64,000 bases of DNA. It comes from Lachnospiraceae bacterium. GTDB taxonomy: Bacteria > Bacillota > Clostridia > Lachnospirales > Lachnospiraceae. The notes below the pieces were generated by a model, which was given only the letters and a program-made list of their open reading frames with translations, had not been told where the DNA came from and ran no database searches. Of this stretch, positions 32,321-41,828 are shown in pieces. A program made the position numbers and the translations under genes. The DNA lies in NCBI GenBank assembly GCA_014804795.1, contig JAAUZC010000010.1:27079-91078 (forward strand). Direction: 5' to 3'. Each line of letters begins with the position of its first letter. Position 1 is the stretch's first letter.

Positions 32321-32836
32321 ATGATGGAAGGAAAGAAATATATTCTTACCGCCGAGGGTCTGAAGAGATACGAGGATGAACTGTATTATCTGAAAAATGA
32401 GAGATATAAAGAGATTACGCAGGCTATCAAGGAGGCACGCGCACAGGGCGACCTGTCGGAGAATGCCGAGTATCAGGCTGCAAAAGAAGAACAGAGACAG
32501 GTTGATGCCCGTATTGAAGAACTGGAAGAGATGCTGAACAATGTGGAAGTTGTGGATGAGAGCGAAGACACTTCTGTTGTCCGCATCGGCAGTATGGTCC
32601 GTATTAAGGATCTGGAACTGGACGAGGAACTGGATTATCAGATTGTAGGACCCAGCGAGGCAAATACAGATGAAGACAGGATCTCTAATGAATCTCCTTT
32701 GGGGCAGGCACTGATTGGCGCGGCAGAAGGCGAGGTTGTCAGCGTACAGGCTCCGGTAGGTGAAATTCGTTATCAGGTTATGGAGATCGGTAAGAGGGAG
32801 AAGAACAGACGTGGCAGAGACACAGAATCAGAATAG
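32321..32836 (+). CDS. greA: Transcription elongation factor GreA
   Basis: Encodes 171 residues from ATG 32321 (or 32324), placed properly after AAAGGA. It rescues backtracked RNA polymerase by stimulating transcript cleavage. The N-terminal coiled coil (LTAEGLKRYEDELYYLKNERYKEITQAIKEAR) holds the acidic tip GDLSENAEYQAAKEEQ, whose Asp and Glu act in the polymerase channel. The C-terminal FKBP-like domain ends with SPLGQALIGAAEGEVV. The 3' end overlaps lysS by 26 bases. The greA-lysS order is common in Clostridia. Confidence 0.95.
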   Translation: MMEGKKYILTAEGLKRYEDELYYLKNERYKEITQAIKEARAQGDLSENAEYQAAKEEQRQVDARIEELEEMLNNVEVVDESEDTSVVRIGSMVRIKDLELDEELDYQIVGPSEANTDEDRISNESPLGQALIGAAEGEVVSVQAPVGEIRYQVMEIGKREKNRRGRDTESE

Positions 32837-34946
32837 AGAAGAACAACAGGATATCAATCAGCTGTTAAAAATAAGACGGGAAAAATTATCCGCACTGCAG
32901 GAAGCGGGCAGAGACCCTTTTCAGATCACAAAGTACGATGTGACGCATCACAGCGAGGAGGTCAAGGCACAGTTTGAAACACTTGAAAACGAGCATGTGT
33001 CTGTTGCCGGACGTCTTATGAGCAAGCGTGTTATGGGAAAAGCATCGTTTTGTCATGTGCAGGATCTGGAAGGTACGATACAGTGTTATGTTGCGCGTGA
33101 CAGTATCGGGGAAGAGTCCTATGCCGATTTTAAGAAATATGATATCGGCGATTTGGTGGGCGTAGAGGGATTTGTCTTTAAGACAAAAACCGGTGAGACT
33201 TCCGTTCATGCTGAAAAGATCACACTCCTGTCAAAGTCATTGCAGATCCTGCCGGAAAAATGGCATGGACTGACCAATACGGATATCAGATACCGCCAGA
33301 GATATACAGATTTGATTATGAACGAGGACGTGAGAAAGACTTTTGTGGCACGTTCCAGAATCATCAGTTCCATCCGCCGTTATCTGGACGGGCAGGGATT
33401 TCTGGAGGTGGAGACGCCGATGCTTGTGAGCAATGCCGGCGGCGCTGCGGCAAGGCCTTTTGAAACGCATTATAATGCGTTAAATGAGGACGTGAAGCTG
33501 CGTATTTCTCTGGAATTGTATTTAAAGAGACTGATCGTAGGCGGCATGGAACGAGTCTATGAGATCGGGCGTGTGTTCCGCAACGAGGGACTTGACACAA
33601 GGCATAATCCCGAGTTTACGTTGATGGAGCTTTACCAGGCATATACAGACTATAACGGCATGATGGATCTGACTGAAAATATGTTCCGCCATGTGGCGAA
33701 AGAAGTATGCGGGACAACAACCGTACCTTACGGTGAAGAAATGATCGATCTGGGAAGTCCTTTTGAACGGATCACCATGACAGATGCCGTAAAGAAATAT
33801 ACGGGCATTGACTTTGATGAGGTGCCCGATACAGCGGCGGCAAAGAAGCTGGCTGACGAAAAAGGCGTACATTACGAAGCGCGCCATACGAAAGGCGATA
33901 TTTTGAATCTGTTCTTTGAAGAGTTTGTAGAAGAACACCTGATTCAGCCTACTTTTGTGATGGATCATCCGGTGGAGGTTTCACCGCTCACGAAGAGAAA
34001 ACCGGACAAACCGGATTATGTAGAGCGCTTTGAGCTGTTCATCACAGCGCGGGAAATGTGCAACGCTTATTCCGAATTAAACGATCCCATTGACCAGAGA
34101 GAGCGTTTTAAAGCACAGGAAGCGGCACTTGCGGCCGGCGATGAGGAAGCCAACACCACAGATGAGGATTTCTTAAATGCACTGGAGATCGGAATGCCTC
34201 CGACAGGCGGAATCGGATACGGAATTGACAGACTGGTGATGCTTTTGACGAATCAGCCTGCGATCCGGGATGTTTTGTTGTTCCCGACAATGAAGTCACC
34301 CGGCGGAAAATCTTCCGGTAGTGTAAAGGATGTGAAAAAAGACGCGGCCCACCCGGCGAAGCAGAGCAGCGTTTCCAGAGAACAGGCATTGGAACTGTTA
34401 AAGAAATATAATAAGGAGCCCTTTCACATCCAACATGCGCTGACCGTGGAAGGTGTAATGCGCTGGTACGCAAAAGAATTGGGGTATGCGGATGAGGAAG
34501 AATTCTGGGGTATTACCGGACTTCTCCATGATATTGATTTTGAACTTTACCCGGAGGAACACTGTCAGAAAGCACCGGAACTTCTGCGCGAGGCAGGTGT
34601 GAGCGAGGACATGATCTACGCAATCTGTTCCCACGGTTATGGTATCTGCAGCGAAGAGGAGCCGAAACTCGAGATGGAGAAAGTGCTTTTTGCGGCCGAT
34701 GAATTGACAGGCTTGATTTGGTCTTGTGCTTTGATGCGTCCTTCAAAGAGCACGATGGATATGGAAGTGAAGAGCCTGAAAAAGAAATTTAAAGATAAAA
34801 AATTTGCGGCAGGCTGTTCCAGAGATATTATTTCCAAAGGGGCAGAGCGGCTCGGATGGGAATTGGACGAGCTTTTTGATAAGACGATTCAGGCAATGAG
34901 AAGTTGTGAGGCTGCTGTGGCAGAGGCCATGGAGAAAGAGGCTTAG
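32811..34946 (+). CDS. lysS: Lysyl-tRNA synthetase fused to a C-terminal HD domain
   Basis: Encodes 711 residues from GTG 32811, inside the end of greA with GGGAG ten bases before. Residues ~1-495 are a class II LysRS: OB-fold anticodon domain (GRLMSKRVMGKASFCHVQD), motif 2 (RVFRNEGLDTRHNPEFTLME) and motif 3 (GIGYGIDRLVMLLT). A normal LysRS ends near ~500. Here a Lys/Ser-rich linker leads to ~190 further residues (~525-711) with HIQHALTVEGVMRWYAKEL, the metal-binding HD pair in LLHDIDFE (~570) and ICSHGYG, the pattern of an HD-superfamily phosphohydrolase. This tail ends LFDKTIQAMRSCEAAVAEAM. Its substrate is unknown. The frame is continuous with no frameshift. Confidence 0.9.
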   Translation: MAETQNQNREEQQDINQLLKIRREKLSALQEAGRDPFQITKYDVTHHSEEVKAQFETLENEHVSVAGRLMSKRVMGKASFCHVQDLEGTIQCYVARDSIGEESYADFKKYDIGDLVGVEGFVFKTKTGETSVHAEKITLLSKSLQILPEKWHGLTNTDIRYRQRYTDLIMNEDVRKTFVARSRIISSIRRYLDGQGFLEVETPMLVSNAGGAAARPFETHYNALNEDVKLRISLELYLKRLIVGGMERVYEIGRVFRNEGLDTRHNPEFTLMELYQAYTDYNGMMDLTENMFRHVAKEVCGTTTVPYGEEMIDLGSPFERITMTDAVKKYTGIDFDEVPDTAAAKKLADEKGVHYEARHTKGDILNLFFEEFVEEHLIQPTFVMDHPVEVSPLTKRKPDKPDYVERFELFITAREMCNAYSELNDPIDQRERFKAQEAALAAGDEEANTTDEDFLNALEIGMPPTGGIGYGIDRLVMLLTNQPAIRDVLLFPTMKSPGGKSSGSVKDVKKDAAHPAKQSSVSREQALELLKKYNKEPFHIQHALTVEGVMRWYAKELGYADEEEFWGITGLLHDIDFELYPEEHCQKAPELLREAGVSEDMIYAICSHGYGICSEEEPKLEMEKVLFAADELTGLIWSCALMRPSKSTMDMEVKSLKKKFKDKKFAAGCSRDIISKGAERLGWELDELFDKTIQAMRSCEAAVAEAMEKEA

Positions 34947-35050
34947 AAAGATAAGAGAGTAGTCTGATCTACAGACTTTAAAACAGGTAAGAGCTGAATG
35001 GCGTGGAGTGCTGTTTGGCTCTTTTTGTATTAGAGGCAGCATGAAAAGCG

Positions 35051-35079
35051 TTGACATTTTAATATTTGAAAAATACAAT
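35051..35079 (+). promoter_or_regulatory. Sigma-A promoter for the GH25 lipoprotein gene
   Basis: TTGACA (35051-35056), 17-base spacer, TACAAT (35074-35079), about 95 bases before the start. Confidence 0.8.
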
Positions 35080-35173
35080 AAAAAATGTGACAAAGTAAAA
35101 GCACAATTTGTGCTCTTTTGCACAGAATGCGGCGGAAAAACGGTAGAAGATCTGGATTTGTGGGGAGTAATGA

Positions 35174-36154
35174 ATGAGACACAGGATGAAATGGATTTTT
35201 GGAATCGGATTACTTGTAATGTTAATGGGATGCAGCTCAAAGGATAATGAAATTCAGACAGGTAATACCGAAGAAATTTCTTCAAATGGCGCAGAAATAA
35301 GTACAGAAGAGGATGCATCGTCTCAGGCTTCTGCCGATGCCGAAGATAACGGGGAACAGGAGCTGTCAGAAGAAATAGATGGTGAGGAGGATGAAATGAT
35401 TGAGCAGCCGTATGCATTCAAGTTTGTTGATGTATATGGAGAAGAGTATGAAACAATAATAAAGGTTGGTTTTCCAAAAACGGAATATTCTGATGAGTGC
35501 TTTTGGTATGAAGATGAAAAAAACGGTTATGATGATGAGATATATACCTCGAGGCAGGGGGTGGATGTATCGCATCATCAGGGATCTATTGACTGGAATA
35601 AAGTGAAGGAAGCCGGTATAGAATTTGCTGTTCTCAGAATTGGTTATAGAGGATACGGGCAGGCAGGAACTGTTAATCCGGATAAAGAGTTTAAACGGAA
35701 CATAGAGGAGGCACAGGCTGCAGGAATTGATATAGGAGTGTATTTTTTTTCACAGGCAGTTAATGAGGATGAGGCCAGAGAAGAGGCAGATTTCGTATTG
35801 AAAAATCTTGAAGGCTATGAGCTCCAGCTGCCGGTTGTATATGATCCGGAAAGTATATTGGATGCTCCTGCAAGAACGGATGATATTTCGGGAGATCAGT
35901 TTACGAAGAATACGATTGCTTTTTGCGAGGCGGTAAAAGAAGCCGGATATACACCTATGATTTACAGTAATATGCTGTGGGAGGCTTTTGAATTTGATAT
36001 GGAACAGTTAGACATGTATCCATTCTGGTATGCAGATTATGAAAAACTTCCCCAGACGCCATATGCGTATGAACTATGGCAATACTCGAATACAGGCCAT
36101 GTGGATGGGATTAAAGGTACGGTTGATCTGGATATACAATTTGTAAAAAAATAA
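35174..36154 (+). CDS. GH25 lysozyme-like lipoprotein
   Basis: Encodes 326 residues from ATG 35174, with GGGGAG before it. The signal ends in the lipobox LLVMLMGC (Cys ~19). A Glu/Ser/Asp-rich linker (~25-75) spans the wall side. The GH25 domain covers ~120-325: GVDVSHHQGSIDWNKVKEAG, FAVLRIGYRGYG, GIDIGVYFFSQAVNEDEAREEA, PVVYDPESI (the catalytic Asp-x-Glu), IYSNMLW and YELWQYSNTGHVDGIKGTVDLDI. It cleaves the glycan chain of peptidoglycan. Domain complete. Two membrane genes follow at 40 bases and may share its transcript. Confidence 0.9.
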   Translation: MRHRMKWIFGIGLLVMLMGCSSKDNEIQTGNTEEISSNGAEISTEEDASSQASADAEDNGEQELSEEIDGEEDEMIEQPYAFKFVDVYGEEYETIIKVGFPKTEYSDECFWYEDEKNGYDDEIYTSRQGVDVSHHQGSIDWNKVKEAGIEFAVLRIGYRGYGQAGTVNPDKEFKRNIEEAQAAGIDIGVYFFSQAVNEDEAREEADFVLKNLEGYELQLPVVYDPESILDAPARTDDISGDQFTKNTIAFCEAVKEAGYTPMIYSNMLWEAFEFDMEQLDMYPFWYADYEKLPQTPYAYELWQYSNTGHVDGIKGTVDLDIQFVKK

Positions 36155-36194
36155 GGAAAAGCAGCGATAGTAACGAATATGGGGGTTATAAAAG

Positions 36195-37085
36195 GTGAAT
36201 CTAAAGAAATGGCTGACAACAAACTTTACAGAAATACATACTGAAAAGCTGGCGAAAATTTTGTTTACAATATTTATTATGGTGTTTTCCATCTTTGTTT
36301 TGGCATATAAGATTCCGGAGGAACGGTTTGTGCAGGAGACCCTTGAAAGTCTGGAAGAGAGCAAGACAACTGTCATGGAATTCTCAGGCGCGACAATAGC
36401 TGTTTCCATGGCGATCACGGCACTTCCGGATGATTTTGGCAGTCCGTTAGCCAACACTTTAGCGGATATGAATAAATATTTTATATTTATTTTTGCCGTC
36501 TTATATGTGGAAAAATTAATTGTTGTTGAAGGCATGAAACTTTCGTTTGTATATATCATACCGTTTGCATGCGGACTTTATATATTATCGGTGTTGTCAG
36601 GGAAAGCTGTCTTTAAGGTGTTTGCATCAAAGCTTGCTATCCTTGGGCTGGCAGTTGTACTTGTCATACCGATCAGTACACATTTTACGGAAAAAGTATG
36701 TCAAGATTATCTGGTTTATGTGGATGAAACAATATCGGAGGCGGATGCCGGGGCCGAAAAGGTTAATGAGATCATGGCGTCAGGTGATGAAGGAGCAACC
36801 GTTTTTGAAAAACTTACCGATGCATTTAAAACTGCTGTTCAGGGGATATCAGATTTGCTGACATATTTTGAGAATGTCCTGAAAAAATGCGTTAATTCCA
36901 TTGCCATTATGATCGTGACCACATTTGTTCTGCCAATGCTTGTCTTGCTGCTCTTTCGGTGGCTGCTTAAGGAATTATTCAGTTTGAGTCTGCCGGCACC
37001 ACGGGTGAAGGTTATATTGCCGAAAGAGAAGAATGACAGAAAAACAATAGAGACAGACTGGAAGGAAGAGGTGGAAAAGCAATGA
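36195..37085 (+). CDS. Multi-pass membrane protein of unknown function
   Basis: Encodes 296 residues from GTG 36195, with GGGGG 10 bases before. About five hydrophobic segments are visible: IFIMVFSIFVLAYKI (~28-43), YFIFIFAVLYVEKLIVV (~95), FVYIIPFACGLYILSVL (~117), LAILGLAVVLVIPIST (~143) and IVTTFVLPMLVLLLFRWLL (~237). A soluble region with SEADAGAEKVNEIM lies between the last two. The C-terminus is basic and cytosolic. No family was recognised. It overlaps the next gene by four bases (ATGA), so the two proteins are made together and may work as a pair. Confidence 0.65.
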   Translation: MNLKKWLTTNFTEIHTEKLAKILFTIFIMVFSIFVLAYKIPEERFVQETLESLEESKTTVMEFSGATIAVSMAITALPDDFGSPLANTLADMNKYFIFIFAVLYVEKLIVVEGMKLSFVYIIPFACGLYILSVLSGKAVFKVFASKLAILGLAVVLVIPISTHFTEKVCQDYLVYVDETISEADAGAEKVNEIMASGDEGATVFEKLTDAFKTAVQGISDLLTYFENVLKKCVNSIAIMIVTTFVLPMLVLLLFRWLLKELFSLSLPAPRVKVILPKEKNDRKTIETDWKEEVEKQ

Positions 37086-37771
37086 AGAGGGTATTCTTAA
37101 ATATTTCCTGTGTTGTCTTGTTCGTCGCAATCGTCGGCGTCCTGGTCTGGGGCAGGAACAATAAGGTTTCCGTATTTCGTGAAACTTACGATGATGGAGT
37201 AGAGCAGATTGATTTGAATACCATCTACCTGGAAAATAGCGGTGTGGAAGTCAATTTCGCAGAGGTTCTTCTGGGAAAACAGGAAGAAATGAGGAAGCTC
37301 ATTGTGAGTACGCAGGAGGCAACCGTATCGACCGAGCTTTCGGACAGACTGATTGAAAAACTTGATTTTGATTTTTTAAAGAAAACGCAGAAAGTCAGCT
37401 ATACGGGAAAAGGTTATTTTGTCGTAGATCTCGATGATCTGACCGGGGAAGACATAATTGAAGATAAAGAGAATAAGATAATTACCATTAAAATCGGACA
37501 CGCATATCTTCAGGCTATCGAGATAGACCCTGATAAAATCATTATTGATGAAGTAAAGGAAGGACTATTGGCCCGGGGTGATATTGAGCTGACAGTCAAA
37601 GACTACAATGTGATCGAAAAGGAATTGAGGAGCCGGCTGGAAACGAAATTCGACACTGCCGAAAATGGTCAGGAAGCGGATGATATTGCACTGAGGATGG
37701 TCAGGGAAGTTTATGAACCGGTTATTAAGGCCATTGATCGGGGATACAGTGTTGCGGTGGAATTTGAGTAA
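37082..37771 (+). CDS. Membrane-anchored DUF4230-like protein
   Basis: Encodes 229 residues, starting within the stop of the preceding gene (ATGA overlap). One N-terminal helix (~5-23) anchors an extracellular or periplasm-like domain. Segments VSYTGKGYFVVDLDDLTGEDI and KENKIITIKIGHAYLQAIEIDPDKI resemble DUF4230, whose members carry an N-terminal anchor and a beta-rich domain; this is judged from memory. The C-terminal helix region includes ALRMVREVYEPVIKAI. Function unknown. Gene coupling suggests a complex with the upstream membrane protein. Confidence 0.6.
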   Translation: MKRVFLNISCVVLFVAIVGVLVWGRNNKVSVFRETYDDGVEQIDLNTIYLENSGVEVNFAEVLLGKQEEMRKLIVSTQEATVSTELSDRLIEKLDFDFLKKTQKVSYTGKGYFVVDLDDLTGEDIIEDKENKIITIKIGHAYLQAIEIDPDKIIIDEVKEGLLARGDIELTVKDYNVIEKELRSRLETKFDTAENGQEADDIALRMVREVYEPVIKAIDRGYSVAVEFE

Positions 37772-37913
37772 TAAAAAAATTTCATGTATTACATATTAGA
37801 GTCAGTAAAAGCAGGGCAACATTTACATTTGGCATCAGATGTGCTAATATAATAATATAAAGCTCAAGCAGATATGCAAAAGAAAAATATTTTATGAAGA
37901 GGGGGAAATAAGT

Positions 37914-38954
37914 ATGCTTTTTCAAATTTATGGAGACAGAGCAGGCTTTCAGCTTTTAGGCTGGGTACTGGTATTTGCGGGTTTGATTTTGGCGAATGAA
38001 CTGGCTCGCCGGACAAAGAAGGGAGGTATTTTTTGCTTTCTCATTCTGCCGGCTGTTTTGTCTGTGTATTTTATTGCCATTTATATCGGGGCGGCCACAG
38101 GGGCAGAGTGGGCGTTGACGAATCCAACTTATGTGAATATGAACGGTTGGTTCCACTACGCGAAACTCTATGCGGCGACGGCGGGCTGTATCGGGTTTAT
38201 GATGATTAAATACAAATGGGGTGTCGGAAAGACAGAGTGGTTCAAAGTGTTCCCGTTTTTGATTGTGGCGATCAATATTCTGATCGCTGTAGGCAGTGAT
38301 TTTGAGTCCGGGATCAAAGGCGCTATGGCTCTGGCAGAGTACGGAGACCGTTGGTGGCTGTCCTCCGAAAATGTATGGCTGTACGGCGGCTGGTGGAACT
38401 GGGTAAACGGAATTGCCGGCATTTTGAATATTTTCTGTATGACCGGTTGGTGGGGCATCTACAGATCCAAGAAAAAAGACGATATGCTCTGGCCGGATAT
38501 GACGATTCTGTTTATTGTTGCCTATGATTTATGGAACTTCGAATATACATACAATAATCTGCCGACACATGCGTGGTACTGCGGTCTGGCACTGCTGTTG
38601 GCACCGACTTTTGCCAACGCTCTGTGGAACAAAGGCGGCTGGATTCAGAACCGTGCCAATACACTGGCGCTGTGGTGTATGTTTGCTCAGGTATTCCCGC
38701 TGTTTCAGGATAAGAGTGTGTTCACAACCATTCCTGTGGTATATGCGGACGGCTTTATGGATGCGGCTGTGCGGCCCGCGTCAGCAAATCCGACCATGCA
38801 GGGTGTGATAGCAATTTTAGCTCTGGCAGCTAATGTGATCGTGCTTGCTATTATCATTAAGCGTTCCGTTGAACAGAAAAAGAATCCGTATAAACAGGAA
38901 ATTTTCACGGATCAGAGAGATTACAAGCTGGCAATGGTAAGAGCAGAGAAATAA
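37914..38954 (+). CDS. Multi-pass membrane protein (DUF5692-like)
   Basis: Encodes 346 residues with about nine hydrophobic helices and many Trp. RBS GAGGGGGAA precedes ATG 37914. Notable segments are GWVLVFAGLILANELARRTKKGG, WWLSSENVWLYGGWWNWVNGIAGIL, IYRSKKKDDMLWPDM and YDLWNFEYTYNNLPTHAWYCGLALL. I link these to the DUF5692 family from memory. No transporter signature was identified. It is flanked by its own leader and a terminator, so it is a single-gene unit. Function is unknown. Confidence 0.6.
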   Translation: MLFQIYGDRAGFQLLGWVLVFAGLILANELARRTKKGGIFCFLILPAVLSVYFIAIYIGAATGAEWALTNPTYVNMNGWFHYAKLYAATAGCIGFMMIKYKWGVGKTEWFKVFPFLIVAINILIAVGSDFESGIKGAMALAEYGDRWWLSSENVWLYGGWWNWVNGIAGILNIFCMTGWWGIYRSKKKDDMLWPDMTILFIVAYDLWNFEYTYNNLPTHAWYCGLALLLAPTFANALWNKGGWIQNRANTLALWCMFAQVFPLFQDKSVFTTIPVVYADGFMDAAVRPASANPTMQGVIAILALAANVIVLAIIIKRSVEQKKNPYKQEIFTDQRDYKLAMVRAEK

Positions 38955-38971
38955 TATATTGAAACGGGAGG

Positions 38972-39014
38972 GCACGGCTTTCGCGGCTAAAATGCACGTG
39001 GGGCCGTGCTTTTT
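38972..39014 (+). terminator. Terminator after the DUF5692-like gene
   Basis: GCACGGC (38972-38978) and GCCGTGC (39003-39009) with a 24-base loop, followed by TTTTT. Confidence 0.75.
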
Positions 39015-39017
39015 GTG

Positions 39018-39038
39018 TAGCATAAGAGCACTCGCGAA
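39018..39038. repeat. AGCATAAGAGCACTCGCGAAG element, third copy
   Basis: Matches the first 21 bases of the 35-bp units at 2988 and 3023 with one or two changes, and again follows a terminator. Confidence 0.7.
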
Positions 39039-39061
39039 GGTTTCTATTTTCCTGTACGCCC

Positions 39062-39090
39062 TTGACACAGACAGGAAAGAGAGATATGAT
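39062..39090 (+). promoter_or_regulatory. Sigma-A promoter for iscS-iscU
   Basis: TTGACA (39062-39067), 17-base spacer, TATGAT (39085-39090), 65 bases before the start. A regulator such as the nearby Rrf2 protein might act here, but no operator was identified. Confidence 0.82.
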
Positions 39091-39154
39091 ACTTATTAAA
39101 TGCATAGGTTTTGTATTTATTGGAAAGCATCAACATAAAGGAGATATAAAAGGA

Positions 39155-40342
39155 ATGATATATGCGGACAATGCGGCAACCACCAAAATGAGCAGAACGG
39201 CAATTGATGCCATGCTGCCATATTTCGATAAGATATATGCCAATCCTTCCAGTCTTCATGAGGAGGGTCAGCAGGCGGCCGAAGCGTTGTATACGGCGCG
39301 GGAGCGTATTGCAAAAGTGATTGGCTGCACACCGAAAGAAGTGTATTTTACATCCGGCGGGAGCGAGGCAGATAATCAGGCGATCATTTCCGCCGCTCTT
39401 TCGGGAGAGCGGAAAGGAAAGAAGCATATTGTATCTACGGCAATAGAGCACCATGCAGTGCTTCACACGCTGGAGAAATTAAAAAAGCAGGGGTATGAGA
39501 TCACGTTGCTGAAACCGGACGAAAACGGGCTTGTCTATTCGAAAGAAGTAGAGGATGCGATTCGCCCTGATACCGCTTTGGTTTCTGTCATGTATGCAAA
39601 CAATGAGATCGGTACGATTGAACCGATACGCGAGATCGGCGCAGTATGCCGTGAGAAGGGCGTTGTGTTTCATACCGATGCCGTTCAGGCGGCAGGCCAT
39701 ATTGAAATAGATGTGGAGAAAGATAATATTGATCTGTTGTCTCTTTCGGCGCACAAGTTTCACGGACCAAAGGGAATCGGTGTTTTGTATGCCAAAAGAG
39801 GGATCCTTCTTTCCAATCTGATAGAGGGCGGCGCGCAGGAACGCGGCAAACGCGCCGGTACGGAAAATATTCCTGCGATCATGGCTATGGCAGCGGCTCT
39901 TGAGGAGGAAGTATCCCATATGCATGAAAATGCTGCAAAGCTTACTGCCATGCGGGACAAACTGATTGATGGGCTTACGCAGATTCCGCATACCGCTTTA
40001 AACGGTGACCGGCTAAAACGTCTGCCGGGCAATGTGAATGTGTGCTTTGAGGGAATTGAGGGGGAATCGCTTCTTCTGTTATTGAGCGAAAAGGGTATCT
40101 GTGCCTCCTCCGGTTCCGCATGCACCTCGGGCTCGCTTGATCCAAGCCATGTTCTTCTGGCAATCGGAAGGCCTCATGAGGTTGCCCACGGCTCGCTGCG
40201 CCTTTCGCTTTCGGCGGAAAATACAGAGGAAGAAGTAGATTATATGATAGAAGAGATTTCAAAAGTTGTGGAATATCTGCGCGGCATGTCGCCGGTATGG
40301 AATGATTTGCAGAAGGGAGTAAAAAAATATGTTATACAGTGA
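39155..40342 (+). CDS. iscS: Cysteine desulfurase (IscS/NifS type)
   Basis: Encodes 395 residues from ATG 39155 (AAGGAG 11 bases before). The PLP enzyme strips sulfur from cysteine as a persulfide for Fe-S clusters. [13 protein letters not shown] is the usual start. PLP is held by [12 protein letters not shown], the His in [12 protein letters not shown], and the Lys in [17 protein letters not shown]. The active loop [19 protein letters not shown] carries the persulfide Cys. It overlaps iscU by 14 bases, so the donor and scaffold are made together. Either IscS or NifS naming would be fair. Confidence 0.93.
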   Translation: MIYADNAATTKMSRTAIDAMLPYFDKIYANPSSLHEEGQQAAEALYTARERIAKVIGCTPKEVYFTSGGSEADNQAIISAALSGERKGKKHIVSTAIEHHAVLHTLEKLKKQGYEITLLKPDENGLVYSKEVEDAIRPDTALVSVMYANNEIGTIEPIREIGAVCREKGVVFHTDAVQAAGHIEIDVEKDNIDLLSLSAHKFHGPKGIGVLYAKRGILLSNLIEGGAQERGKRAGTENIPAIMAMAAALEEEVSHMHENAAKLTAMRDKLIDGLTQIPHTALNGDRLKRLPGNVNVCFEGIEGESLLLLLSEKGICASSGSACTSGSLDPSHVLLAIGRPHEVAHGSLRLSLSAENTEEEVDYMIEEISKVVEYLRGMSPVWNDLQKGVKKYVIQ

Positions 40343-40760
40343 AAAGGTAATGGATCATTTTAAGAATCCCCGCAATGTGGGTACGATTGAGGACGCTGAC
40401 GGTGTCGGCGAGGTGGGGAATGCAAAATGCGGAGATATTATGAAGATTTATTTGAAAATTGACGATGATGTCATTACAGATGTAAAATTCAATACTTTCG
40501 GCTGCGGCTCTGCGATCGCGTCCAGTTCCATGGCGACAGAAATGATCAAGGGAAAACCGCTTTCGGAGGCGCTGACGCTCACGAATAAAGCTGTGGTCGA
40601 AGCGCTTGACGGGCTTCCGCCGCACAAGATTCATTGTTCCGTTCTTGCAGAAGAAGCAGTGAAAGCGGCCATCAAGGACTATTATGACAAAAACGGTGTG
40701 GAATATGATCATGCTGTTTTTCCGGACTGTGCATCCTGCGGGCACTGTGCAGACGATTAA
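40329..40760 (+). CDS. iscU: Fe-S cluster scaffold protein (IscU/NifU N-terminal type)
   Basis: Encodes 143 residues, starting inside the end of iscS. It holds nascent Fe-S clusters. [18 protein letters not shown] is the family start. The three ligand Cys are seen in [20 protein letters not shown] and [13 protein letters not shown]. The conserved Asp next to the first Cys (CGD) is present. The C-terminus adds a Cys-bearing tail, [12 protein letters not shown], seen in many clostridial IscU proteins but absent from E. coli IscU; it may bind metal. Confidence 0.93.
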   Translation: MLYSEKVMDHFKNPRNVGTIEDADGVGEVGNAKCGDIMKIYLKIDDDVITDVKFNTFGCGSAIASSSMATEMIKGKPLSEALTLTNKAVVEALDGLPPHKIHCSVLAEEAVKAAIKDYYDKNGVEYDHAVFPDCASCGHCADD

Positions 40761-40799
40761 TAAAGTTCTGGAATGTAAAGTTTTGAAAATAAAAAGGCA

Positions 40800-40828
40800 T
40801 TGACAAGGAATATATTTAATAGTACAAT
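40800..40828 (+). promoter_or_regulatory. Sigma-A promoter for cysK
   Basis: TTGACA (40800-40805), 17-base spacer, TACAAT (40823-40828), 47 bases before the start. Confidence 0.82.
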
Positions 40829-40875
40829 AAAGCCTATAAAACAGATAGGAATTATAAGAAAGAAGGGCGGCTAGT

Positions 40876-41805
40876 ATGAAGATTTATAAAAAAATTACAG
40901 ATTTAATCGGCAGCACACCTGTTTTGGAGCTGAGTAACTATGAAAAGGAAAAAGAACTTTCTGCCACAATTCTCGCAAAGTTAGAATATTTCAACCCGGC
41001 AGGCAGTGTAAAGGACAGAATCGCAAAAGCCATGATCGATGATGCGGAATCAAAAGGACTTTTAAAACCTGATTCGGTTATCATCGAGCCGACCAGCGGC
41101 AATACGGGGATTGGTCTGGCTGCAGTTGCTGCATCGCGCGGCTATAAAATTATTCTCACCATGCCGGAAACGATGAGTGTGGAGCGCAGAAATCTTTTGA
41201 AGGCATATGGAGCGCAGCTTGTTTTGACGGAAGGTGCAAAGGGAATGAAAGGCGCTATTGCAAAGGCCCGGGAACTTGCGGAAGAAACACCGAACAGCTT
41301 TATCCCGAGTCAGTTTACAAACCCGGCAAATCCGGCAATGCATAAGAACACAACAGGTCCTGAAATCTGGAGAGACACGGGCGGAAAGGTTGATATTTTT
41401 GTGGCGGGCATCGGTACCGGCGGTACGATATCCGGTGTGGGTGAATATTTGAAATCTCAAAATCCGGATATTAAGGTAGTTGCTGTTGAACCATCCGGTT
41501 CCCCGGTACTATCCAAAGGCACTGCGGGAGCGCATAAGATTCAGGGTATCGGTGCAGGCTTTGTGCCGGAAACACTCAACACGGAAATTTACGATGAGAT
41601 CATTACGGTTGAGAATGAAGATGCATTTGAGACAGGAAGAGCGCTTGCCAGGAAAGAGGGGCTGCTTGTAGGAATTTCCTCAGGGGCAGCAGTATTTGCG
41701 GCAACACAGCTCGCAAAGCGTCCGGAAAACAAGGGAAAGGTTATCGTTGCCCTGCTTCCGGATACAGGAGAAAGATATTTGTCTACTCCGATGTTTGCAG
41801 AGTAA
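40876..41805 (+). CDS. cysK: Cysteine synthase (O-acetylserine sulfhydrylase)
   Basis: Encodes 309 residues, normal for CysK. It makes cysteine from O-acetylserine and sulfide using PLP. The PLP Lys is in [11 protein letters not shown] (~42). [12 protein letters not shown] is the substrate Asn loop, [15 protein letters not shown] binds the phosphate, and GISSGAAV and [15 protein letters not shown] close the fold. Own promoter. Cysteine made here feeds the iscS gene just upstream. A convergent Rrf2 regulator follows 23 bases later. Confidence 0.95.
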   Translation: MKIYKKITDLIGSTPVLELSNYEKEKELSATILAKLEYFNPAGSVKDRIAKAMIDDAESKGLLKPDSVIIEPTSGNTGIGLAAVAASRGYKIILTMPETMSVERRNLLKAYGAQLVLTEGAKGMKGAIAKARELAEETPNSFIPSQFTNPANPAMHKNTTGPEIWRDTGGKVDIFVAGIGTGGTISGVGEYLKSQNPDIKVVAVEPSGSPVLSKGTAGAHKIQGIGAGFVPETLNTEIYDEIITVENEDAFETGRALARKEGLLVGISSGAAVFAATQLAKRPENKGKVIVALLPDTGERYLSTPMFAE

Positions 41806-41828
41806 TACAAGGGAAAGTATGCCGCTTT

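Noticed and set aside
32760..32810. Longer LysS N-terminus inside greA
   Set aside because: GTG 32811 has an RBS and gives the expected start; the upstream part is the greA reading region in another frame.
39062..39154. N-terminal extension of IscS from a TTG at 39062
   Set aside because: The TTG is part of the -35 box of a near-consensus promoter and family members start [10 protein letters not shown].
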